A stretch of DNA of 64,000 bases from Streptomyces griseocarneus (GTDB lineage Bacteria; Actinomycetota; Actinomycetes; Streptomycetales; Streptomycetaceae): the NCBI GenBank assembly GCA_003674045.1, contig PENC01000021.1, positions 62,001 to 126,000 of the forward strand. Direction: 5' to 3'. Shown here piece after piece: positions 23,894-29,938 of this stretch. Within the stretch, counting starts at the first letter, position 1. Each line of letters opens with the position of its first letter. A model generated the notes under the pieces. The model did no database searches, was not told where the DNA came from, and saw only the letters and a list, made by a program, of their open reading frames with translations. Made by a program: the position numbers and the translations under genes.

Positions 23894-25255
23894 TTACCTG
23901 GCCTCGTAGTCCCCTGTCGCGCCTCGACTACGGATGAAGTGGTACACCGTCTCGCGGTACCAGTGATAAGCGAAGACCTCGGGTGTGAGCTCGTCGTCCG
24001 GAGTCCGGTCAGCAAACGGGATCTGTCCACGGCTGTGGTACGAGTGCATCGTGGTGCGGGAGATGGGTTCTCCGCGCCTCGCATTCCCCCAGATCACGCG
24101 GAAATCGTCCACATCCAGCAGGTCCCGCGGGTGGCCTTCAGGCAACGGCTGGAGCAGCGCCGGCCCCGTGCCGGCGAAGGACGCCCACGCGTCCTGACGG
24201 GTCTCCTTCACCCAGGCGTCGACCTCATCCTGATCCCATGCACGTGGCCGTGCTGTGCGGCACGGCTTGGGGAAGGCCGCGCGGACCACCTTGCCGCGCT
24301 CCCGCTTCTCCTTGACCTGCTCCCAGCTCCGCACGGTCTGGATCGGCTGGTCGAACCGCTGGGCGATGTCTCTGAGCGTCAGTTCGACGCGCGGCTCGTC
24401 CCGTGAACGGCTCTTGGCCCCTGCGGGCCGGGCGGTCGACGTGCTTGCGCTCTCAGCCGGCGCGACGGCGGCAGTGCCGGATGCTTCCAGCATCAGCTGC
24501 TCCTGAGCCGCGGCCCAGGCCCGCTTCTTGTTCTCCCGGACCCAGCGGTCCACCGCGGCCGTGTCGTAGGTCTTGGTTCCCGGGAGCATTCGAGGAAAGC
24601 CGTCACGCTTGGCCCAGTTGCGGACCGTGAGCTCGCTGACGAGATACTTCGAGGCGATCTGGCGGACCTGCAGACTCTGGGGCTCTTGCGCAGCGCTCAC
24701 CACCGGCTCCTCGTCGGTTCCGCTCGCAGGCGCCGTCGCCGCGGACGGCGTGCCGCTCTTCGACGGCCTCCTGGCCTGGCGCGGCCGCTCAAGCCACTGG
24801 TACACCGTCGCCCGGTACCACCTCCGGTCGGTCACCACCGGCTCCCCAGCCTCGGACTTCTTGTCGTCCGGTGTCCGGTCAGGCGCGGGCATGGTGCCTT
24901 TGGAGATGTAGCCCCGCAGGGTGGCAGCCGGCACGGGCTTCTCCCGGCCGATCACCAGGGCCTCGAGCTTGCCGATGTCCGCGAGCGAGAGCAGATCCTT
25001 GTCCCCGCCTTTCGGCAGCCCCAGGGGATTGTCCGAGTCCTGCCCCTGCGCCCAGTAGACACGGAAGTTGCGCTCCAGCCAGGCGTCCACGGCTCCGGCG
25101 TCGCGCACCAGGAGAGTACGGGCAGTACCGGCCGGCCGCCCCGGGGGAAAGCCTTCCATGGAGGTCCAGCTGTGCACCTGGGTCACCGCGACCTTGTAGA
25201 TCGCCGCGATGTCCTCGACGGTCAGGTACTTGTTCTCGGCGTCGGCGGGGATCAC
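23894..25255 (-). CDS. DNA-binding protein built of repeated helix-turn-helix units
   Basis: 453 residues. Several excisionase/MerR-type helix-turn-helix units are visible: TVEDIAAIYKVAVTQVHSW (residue 10), PAATLRGYISKGTMPAPDRT (110), VRQIASKYLVSELTVRNWAKR (200), LRDIAQRFDQPIQTVRSWEQ (290) and SRTTMHSYHSRGQIPFADRT (400). The second and last are a clear duplication, each followed by RTPDD and then WYRxTVY. GTG at 25255 with AGGAG eight bases upstream. Acidic and serine/alanine linkers join the units. The architecture suggests recognition of several spaced DNA sites. Transcribed from motif-A6. Confidence 0.8.
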   Translation of the reverse strand: MIPADAENKYLTVEDIAAIYKVAVTQVHSWTSMEGFPPGRPAGTARTLLVRDAGAVDAWLERNFRVYWAQGQDSDNPLGLPKGGDKDLLSLADIGKLEALVIGREKPVPAATLRGYISKGTMPAPDRTPDDKKSEAGEPVVTDRRWYRATVYQWLERPRQARRPSKSGTPSAATAPASGTDEEPVVSAAQEPQSLQVRQIASKYLVSELTVRNWAKRDGFPRMLPGTKTYDTAAVDRWVRENKKRAWAAAQEQLMLEASGTAAVAPAESASTSTARPAGAKSRSRDEPRVELTLRDIAQRFDQPIQTVRSWEQVKEKRERGKVVRAAFPKPCRTARPRAWDQDEVDAWVKETRQDAWASFAGTGPALLQPLPEGHPRDLLDVDDFRVIWGNARRGEPISRTTMHSYHSRGQIPFADRTPDDELTPEVFAYHWYRETVYHFIRSRGATGDYEAR

Positions 25256-25414
25256 CGTTGTCACTCCTCGTCGGCCTGGCGGCGAAGGTGCAGGCCTAGT
25301 CGGTGGCCCCGTGGCCGGAGCAGGTTCTGGAGAGGCTGGTATCTGGGCGGGGTAGGGGGCGTGGCTGGCTGCATCTACGCGCCGGCCTCGCATCACGCAG
25401 GGGCAGGCGTGCCT

Positions 25415-25446
25415 AAATTACATCTAATGGTCGAGCTATGCAACGC
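25415..25446 (-). promoter_or_regulatory. motif A promoter, copy 6
   Basis: Minus strand: -35 TTGCAT (25443-25438), spacer AGCTCGACCATTAGATG (17), -10 TAATTT (25420-25415). Drives the repeated helix-turn-helix protein, leader about 155 bases. Confidence 0.82.
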
Positions 25447-25580
25447 AAGGCCTTGAGGGGTGGCCGGCTGCAGAGAAGCCGAGCGTGTCCGGTCTCGTCC
25501 AGGCTTCAGCATCCCGTCCGGAACTTCAGCGGTTTGCGGTGTTCGCGGGTCGAAGCGGTGCGCGCTGTGCGGAGGCGGCC

Positions 25581-25685
25581 ATGGCACTCGTGGTCGCCTC
25601 GGGCGCTGAAGAACTGAGCGAGACGGAAGCCCCGAGCCCGTTGCCCGGCCCCTTCGGCGCCCAGGTCGGCGTCGTGCTCTGCTGA
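25581..25685 (+). CDS. possible 34-residue peptide gene
   Basis: ATG at 25581 has GGAGG five bases upstream and the stop is followed after 26 bases by a 21-bp hairpin. The peptide begins MALVVASGAEELSETEAP and ends with PFGAQVGVVLC: an acidic leader-like part followed by a proline/glycine-rich part with a terminal Cys, the general layout of a ribosomal peptide precursor. No modifying enzyme lies next to it. It could equally be chance. Confidence 0.4.
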   Translation: MALVVASGAEELSETEAPSPLPGPFGAQVGVVLC

Positions 25686-25711
25686 AGGGCCGAACGAAAT
25701 CCGACAGCGCC

Positions 25712-25761
25712 AAAGCGGGTGTTGGGACCGAGTGTATCCGCTCGGTCCCAACACCCGCTTT
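25712..25761. terminator. bidirectional hairpin, 21-bp perfect stem
   Basis: Arms 25712-25732 and 25741-25761 (AAAGCGGGTGTTGGGACCGAG-type) pair perfectly around loop TGTATCCG. It terminates the gp88-like gene (stop at 25774) on the minus strand and could serve the small plus-strand ORF. Confidence 0.92.
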
Positions 25762-25773
25762 GACGGTTTGGAT

Positions 25774-26550
25774 TTACGGGAGGGTCGTACCGGCCGCCTG
25801 GCTCACCCTTTTCCTCTTGGCCTCCAGTTTCTCGTGGCGGGCTCGCTGCAAGCTTCCGAAGGTTTCCTGGCCCTGCCGTTTGAGGAGGTGGGGAATTCGA
25901 TTGGCCGGAATCCCGACAAGTGGCGACTCGCTGAGGACCGACAGGAGGTCGGACTCGGTCTGGTCGGAATACCCCGCGATAATGAGTGCTTCTACGTCGG
26001 GGAAGACGTCGGCATGCCTCTCTGTCCCGGTGTCGATGAGGTGATCTTCGCGGCCGCCGAGGCTGTAGCACCACAGGAAATTCTCGGGCGCTCCGGGCTC
26101 TACGAGTCGCTTAAAACGGGAGATCTCCTTGGTATAGCAGTAGAAGCGGCTCCTCGGGCTGTTCTTCATGATGCGCATCCAGGCCAACAGGTAAGCGTCG
26201 GAATAAAAATCTCCTGCGTCATGCAAGCGAATCCATTTTCCCGAGTACCGCTTGTGGTTGAGTTCCTCCGTCATGCGCTTCTCCCATTCCTCCGGGGAGT
26301 CCCGGCATAGGAGAAGGTTTCGAATGTGGGCGGCCCTCACATTCCTGAACCGATAGGCCCCAGCTCTTGCGTAACAGAGCTGGGCGCAAACTCCTGCCTG
26401 AGGGCAGACGTTGAAATTCTCGCCGCTGGGCAATGTGACCACAAATGCTGGCAGAGTCCAGTTGAAAATACCCTCCTTCCGCAGTTCGGAGTTCTGCGTC
26501 AGGAGCCATTTCCGAGGCGTTCGCTTCGTGGTGGTGTCGGTGTCACTCAT
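25774..26550 (-). CDS. gp88-like (phage gene product 88) cysteine protein
   Basis: 258 residues. The family hallmark is the cysteine cluster NVCPQAGVCAQLCYARAGAYRF near residue 50, typical of phage/plasmid gp88 proteins that are thought to bind an iron-sulfur cluster. Later conserved-looking parts are WIRLHDAGDFYSDAYLLAWMRIM and FYCYTKEISRFKRL. ATG at 26550; no strong ribosome site. Base composition is visibly more AT-rich than the neighbours, suggesting recent acquisition. Biochemical function unknown. Confidence 0.8.
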   Translation of the reverse strand: MSDTDTTTKRTPRKWLLTQNSELRKEGIFNWTLPAFVVTLPSGENFNVCPQAGVCAQLCYARAGAYRFRNVRAAHIRNLLLCRDSPEEWEKRMTEELNHKRYSGKWIRLHDAGDFYSDAYLLAWMRIMKNSPRSRFYCYTKEISRFKRLVEPGAPENFLWCYSLGGREDHLIDTGTERHADVFPDVEALIIAGYSDQTESDLLSVLSESPLVGIPANRIPHLLKRQGQETFGSLQRARHEKLEAKRKRVSQAAGTTLP

Positions 26551-26555
26551 ATCCG

Positions 26556-26960
26556 TCACGTGTTCGCTTTCGAAAGGTCGGGGCGGGGTGCTGCCTGGGA
26601 CCGGCCGGGGCAGCCGGTGTGCGGGCGGACGCACGCGTGGATCCCGAGCGCGGTCACGCCGCCATCGGCCCGGGCGAGGACGGCAAGGCCTTTGGCGATG
26701 GCGGTGCGGGCCTCTGCCTGGCGGCGGCCGCCGAACTGGGCGTCGTCGCCGTGACTGGCGATCAGGGTGCTGCTCTGGGCGCGGATGCGATCGATCTCGG
26801 CTTCCGCGAGGTTGCGCATCTCGGCGATGCAGAGGGGGACCATGAGCAGCAGCCCGTCGGTCCACCCGGGCGGTACCGACGTGGTGCTGTCGGGGTCGGT
26901 GACGACCAGGCCGAAGGGCCCGTGGGACTCCGGCTCGGAAGGGGTGGCAGCGGATTGCAT
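26556..26960 (-). CDS. hypothetical protein (134 aa)
   Basis: ATG at 26960 with GGGAGA upstream. A helical protein (CIAEMRNLAEAEIDRIRAQSS; RRQAEARTAIAKGLAVL) with a C-terminal basic/proline tail. It sits five bases before the gp88-like gene and may be co-transcribed with it. No family recognised. Confidence 0.6.
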   Translation of the reverse strand: MQSAATPSEPESHGPFGLVVTDPDSTTSVPPGWTDGLLLMVPLCIAEMRNLAEAEIDRIRAQSSTLIASHGDDAQFGGRRQAEARTAIAKGLAVLARADGGVTALGIHACVRPHTGCPGRSQAAPRPDLSKANT

Positions 26961-26982
26961 GGCGGTGTCTCCCGGATTCGGG

Positions 26983-27009
26983 CGTGCGCCGACGCTGGGC
27001 CGGCGCACG
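26983..27009 (-). terminator. hairpin after 27014 gene
   Basis: CGTGCGCCG and CGGCGCACG, nine perfect pairs, nine-base loop, directly behind the stop at 27014. Confidence 0.6.
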
Positions 27010-27013
27010 GAAG

Positions 27014-27556
27014 TCAGGCGGGGATGTGGGCCGTCGGGGGCGTGGGAGCGTCGCGGTGCGCGACGGGTCGGCCGGTGCCCGGGCACGCCTCGGCCCCCGG
27101 CGGGTGAAGGACGGCTCGCGCTCCGAGCCGCAGAAGGGTGAGGCCGTCGCAGACCGTGCAGCGGCCGGTCGGCCGCTTGCGGTCGGGGGCGAGCCAGACG
27201 GTCATCGGCCCCCGGGCCGACTGCATGTAGCGGTCGATGGCCTCTTGTGTGACGCCGTCGGCGCGCCAGTGGTCAGCGGTGGTTTCGAGGGCCTGGATCT
27301 TCTCGACCTCGCGGTCCTCGCAGCTTTTGAGGTTCTGGTTGGTGCAGTCGTCGGCGAGTTCGTCGGGGTCCAGTTCCTCGTCGAGGTAGCGCCGGATGGC
27401 TCGGGGGTTGTGGGCTATCTCGACGGGTATCTCGAAGCTGCGTTCCACCTCGTAGGTGACCAGCTCGGAGAAGGTGATGCGTGCTTTGAGCTCCGTGAAC
27501 TCTTCGGCGTCGTCGGTGGGATACGGAGGGGGCTTCATGGTGAGGTGCCGTTTCAT
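27014..27556 (-). CDS. hypothetical protein with CxxC (180 aa)
   Basis: Start ATG 27556; an in-frame ATG at 27538 (MKPPPYP) is as likely since neither has a clear ribosome site. The first half is acidic and beta-strand-like (RITFSELVTYEVERSFEIPVE), then a helical acidic part (LDEELDPDELADDCTNQNLKSCEDREVEK). A CTVCDGLTLLRLG ribbon start near residue 133 may bind zinc. Its start lies right behind a 14-bp hairpin. Confidence 0.6.
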   Translation of the reverse strand: MKRHLTMKPPPYPTDDAEEFTELKARITFSELVTYEVERSFEIPVEIAHNPRAIRRYLDEELDPDELADDCTNQNLKSCEDREVEKIQALETTADHWRADGVTQEAIDRYMQSARGPMTVWLAPDRKRPTGRCTVCDGLTLLRLGARAVLHPPGAEACPGTGRPVAHRDAPTPPTAHIPA

Positions 27557-27560
27557 GCAG

Positions 27561-27593
27561 GGCGCCCCCGGCTCTGTGTGAGCCGGGGGCGCC
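27561..27593 (-). terminator. hairpin between 27619 and 27556 genes
   Basis: GGCGCCCCCGGCTC, loop TGTGT, GAGCCGGGGGCGCC: 14 perfect pairs. Lies between the stop at 27619 and the next start four bases away, so it may also regulate translation of that gene. Confidence 0.75.
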
Positions 27594-27618
27594 AGAGGAG
27601 GAGAGGGCCGCCGGTGCG

Positions 27619-28128
27619 TCAGTCGCCGCGTGCGGGGCAGTGGGCGGTGTGCGCGGGGGAGTAGCGGAACCGGGGCGAGCCGCCGAGGAAGTCGCGGGCC
27701 TGGAGGAGGTAGTCGCCCAGGTCTTCCAGGCGGTTGATCTCCTCGGTGGGGACGCTCTCGCGGCAGCGCGGACAGGGGTCGGTGATGTCGAAGATGAGGC
27801 GGCGACGGTCGTTGTAGGTCGCCAGGAAGCCGAGCGACCGGCCGCCGAGGGGGATGGACAGAGCGGTGGCGCGGTAGTGCTGGCCGCCGGTGAAGAGCGG
27901 GTGGAGGCTGTCGGGTGCGCGACGGATGACGGCGGGGCGGTTGAGGGAGTCGAGGCGGAGGCGGTGGCGGAGAACCTGTGCCACCCCGGCGAGTTCATCG
28001 TCCGCGAGATGGACTGCCGGGTCCGGGCCCAGCGGAATGGCGCGGCCGGTCCGCGCGCGCCGCATCGCGGCTTGGACGGCGGCGGCCTCGATGTGGTGGA
28101 AGGCCGGTTTCATCGTGGTGCTCGGCAT
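27619..28128 (-). CDS. hypothetical protein (169 aa), first gene after promoter A7
   Basis: ATG at 28128 with CGGAGA five bases upstream, about 130 bases from motif-A7. Middle part is beta-rich (YRATALSIPLGGRSLGFLATYNDRRRLIFDITDP), followed by CPRCRES, one cysteine pair. The C-terminal part ends SPAHTAHCPARGD. Function unknown. Confidence 0.65.
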   Translation of the reverse strand: MPSTTMKPAFHHIEAAAVQAAMRRARTGRAIPLGPDPAVHLADDELAGVAQVLRHRLRLDSLNRPAVIRRAPDSLHPLFTGGQHYRATALSIPLGGRSLGFLATYNDRRRLIFDITDPCPRCRESVPTEEINRLEDLGDYLLQARDFLGGSPRFRYSPAHTAHCPARGD

Positions 28129-28258
28129 GATGTCTCCGAGGTGGATGGGGCGTGCGGGGCCTTCAGCGGAGTTCGCTGGCCGGTGACGCCCGTGCCGGAT
28201 TCGGGGCCGCGAACGACGGCCCTGGATCAGAGCGGGTGACCCCCCGCCCTGCACAACC

Positions 28259-28290
28259 ACTCTACATTTGAAAATCGAGCGTTGCAACGC
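28259..28290 (-). promoter_or_regulatory. motif A promoter, copy 7
   Basis: Minus strand: -35 TTGCAA (28287-28282), spacer CGCTCGATTTTCAAATG (17), -10 TAGAGT (28264-28259). Confidence 0.82.
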
Positions 28291-28305
28291 CTTGGGTTGA
28301 AGAAA

Positions 28306-28341
28306 CCCCGCGCCTTGACCGGTGGGGTGCAAGACGCGGGG
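28306..28341 (-). terminator. hairpin after metallopeptidase gene
   Basis: CCCCGCGCCTTG and CAAGACGCGGGG pair at 11 of 12 positions, 12-base loop, 30 bases after the stop at 28372 and just before promoter A7. Confidence 0.7.
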
Positions 28342-28371
28342 CGTCAGCGGCCGGCGAAGGGCGCGGGCGCG

Positions 28372-28797
28372 CTAGGCAGTAGCCAGCTGCCCGACCTGGT
28401 CGAGCAGGAGCTGGGCGCGTTCGAACGCCTTCTCCTTGTGGCCGTACGACGGCACGACCAGGTGCATGCTCTCGTGCGCCAGGGCGCGGTCGGCCTCCTC
28501 GCGCGTGGTGACCAGGTCCAGATTGATGGCCATCAACGGCGTGCTCAACCGCGCCTCTTCCGGGCCCCGGAAGACCTGGGCGGCGTAGTGCGGATAGAAG
28601 GGCAGCCCGGTGGCCGAGGCGTACGCCTGGAGGTCGACAACCAGGTGGAAGGGCCGCTGCGCGACGTGCGCGAACATCTTGGCGCGCCTGCGCAGCCAGC
28701 CCATGTCGACCGGCAGGTCGCGCTCGTGGTCGGGCAGCGGGCTGCGCAGCGCCGCGTGCCGGGCGTTGGTCAACGGGTGTCCCCGGTGCACGGTCAT
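28372..28797 (-). CDS. ImmA/IrrE-like zinc metallopeptidase
   Basis: 141 residues. The zinc site is ALAHESMHLVVPSYG (HExxH form, around residue 113), followed by a Glu/His helix KEKAFERAQLLL. Upstream, AYASATGLPFYPHYAAQVF fits the short ImmA-type fold. Members cleave a partner XRE repressor and so switch on mobile elements (ImmA of ICEBs1) or stress genes (IrrE). The ATG at 28797 overlaps the stop of the XRE gene (ATGA), the arrangement expected for a repressor-antirepressor pair. Confidence 0.75.
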   Translation of the reverse strand: MTVHRGHPLTNARHAALRSPLPDHERDLPVDMGWLRRRAKMFAHVAQRPFHLVVDLQAYASATGLPFYPHYAAQVFRGPEEARLSTPLMAINLDLVTTREEADRALAHESMHLVVPSYGHKEKAFERAQLLLDQVGQLATA

Positions 28798-29351
28798 GCG
28801 ATCCTCCCCTCCTTCGTGTCCTGGATGCTGCGGGCGAGCTCGAGGAGAGCCTCCGGCGTCACACCGAAGTGGCCGGCCAGGCCCTCCAGCACGGCGCCCT
28901 GCAGGACCGGCGCTGCTTCGCCCACCGGCCCGACGCCAGCTGCGTGGGCCCGCACCACCTCGTCCACGCCGACTCCCCACGCGGCCGCGAGCCGCCGCGC
29001 GACCTCCGCCTTGAGGGAACGCGTGCGGCCGCCCTCGAGCATGGCGTACCCGCTGCGCCCCAGGCCCGCTGCTTCGGCTGCGGCGGCCTGGCTCTGGCCG
29101 GCCTTGCACCGCAGGTCCTCCAACGTGGTGGGCTGTCCGGGGCGCAGCTCGCCGACGGTGCTCGAGAGCGCGGTGGCGAACGCGTCCAGCGTTGCCCACT
29201 CCGGGGTCCGCCGGCCTTCCTCGTAGGCACAGACCAGGGAGAGCGACACCCCTGTGGCCCGCCCCAAGTCCTCCGGGGACATGCCCCGAAGTTCGCGGGT
29301 GGTCCGGAGGACTGTGCCGTCGAAACCGCGTGCGCCGCGACGTCGTGCCAC
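28794..29351 (-). CDS. XRE-family regulator with two helix-turn-helix domains
   Basis: 185 residues. The first helix-turn-helix covers residues 10-65 (LRTTRELRGMSPEDLGRATGVSLSLVCAYEEGRRTP), the second residues 80-135 (LRCKAGQSQAAAAEAAGLGRSGYAMLEGG). GTG at 29351 with GGAGG eight bases upstream. Coupled to the metallopeptidase gene, so a two-part repressor switch is likely. It lies between the motif-A region and the first motif-B operon and could control either. Confidence 0.85.
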   Translation of the reverse strand: MARRRGARGFDGTVLRTTRELRGMSPEDLGRATGVSLSLVCAYEEGRRTPEWATLDAFATALSSTVGELRPGQPTTLEDLRCKAGQSQAAAAEAAGLGRSGYAMLEGGRTRSLKAEVARRLAAAWGVGVDEVVRAHAAGVGPVGEAAPVLQGAVLEGLAGHFGVTPEALLELARSIQDTKEGRIA

Positions 29352-29463
29352 GCTGATCACCTCCCTGGTGTGTCGTGCCGGCCGAAGGCCCGGCCAGCTG
29401 CTTCGTAGCGCTGAGAGGCCATCATGCCAAGACGGTCGCCGGCGCCCCTGGGGCCGGCCGTAC

Positions 29464-29922
29464 TCAGGCATAGCGCCCCTGCCAGGAGTCCGCATCAAGG
29501 CGCCGCAGCGCCGTGTCCTCTTCCGGGGTGAGCCGGTCGGTGAAGTCGTCCCAGCAGGCCAGCTCCTCCAGGTCGGCACCATCAGCCGGTTCAACACGGG
29601 CTCGCTGCCCTGTGACGAGGTTCATCTCGACGATGCCGTCGACGACCTGGGCGTCCTCCCATTCCAAGGCGCGGCGACGTGTCACGCCGAGGTTGAACAT
29701 GTACCCGTCCAATGTGTCCTGGCCGCCGACCAGCGGCCTGATCCACACGGCCCGGTCCTCGTCCACGAAGCGGTGATGACGGGCGAGGGCGGCCCGGAAG
29801 ACTTCCTCGCCGTCGGGGTCGAAGACGATCAGGCGCGCGCCGGCGTCAACCGGGTCCCCTGTGGCGCTGTGGTTGCCGGCGAGGAGGTCGGAGAACCGCT
29901 GCCGCCACTGCTGTGCTGTCAT
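29464..29922 (-). CDS. small acidic protein, last gene of tagged-protein operon
   Basis: 152 residues. ATG at 29922 has GAGGAG eight bases upstream and lies 16 bases after the stop of the tagged ADP-ribosyltransferase-like gene; the upstream in-frame start at 29955 would overlap that gene. The protein is strongly acidic (VDEDRAVWIRPLVGGQDTLDG; DGADLEELACWDDFTDRLTPEED) and looks like a compact alpha/beta domain. Size, charge and position suit an immunity or regulatory partner of the preceding enzyme, but this is inference from context only. Confidence 0.75.
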   Translation of the reverse strand: MTAQQWRQRFSDLLAGNHSATGDPVDAGARLIVFDPDGEEVFRAALARHHRFVDEDRAVWIRPLVGGQDTLDGYMFNLGVTRRRALEWEDAQVVDGIVEMNLVTGQRARVEPADGADLEELACWDDFTDRLTPEEDTALRRLDADSWQGRYA

Positions 29923-29938
29923 CGTAAAACTCCTCGTA

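Larger units (their letters stand above)
25256..25773. other. intergenic region: promoter A6, small ORF, terminator
   Basis: 518 bases. In order: leader of the 23894 gene, motif A6 (25415-25445), a possible plus-strand 34-residue peptide gene (25581-25685), and a 21-bp perfect hairpin (25712-25761). Nothing else is supported. Confidence 0.6.
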
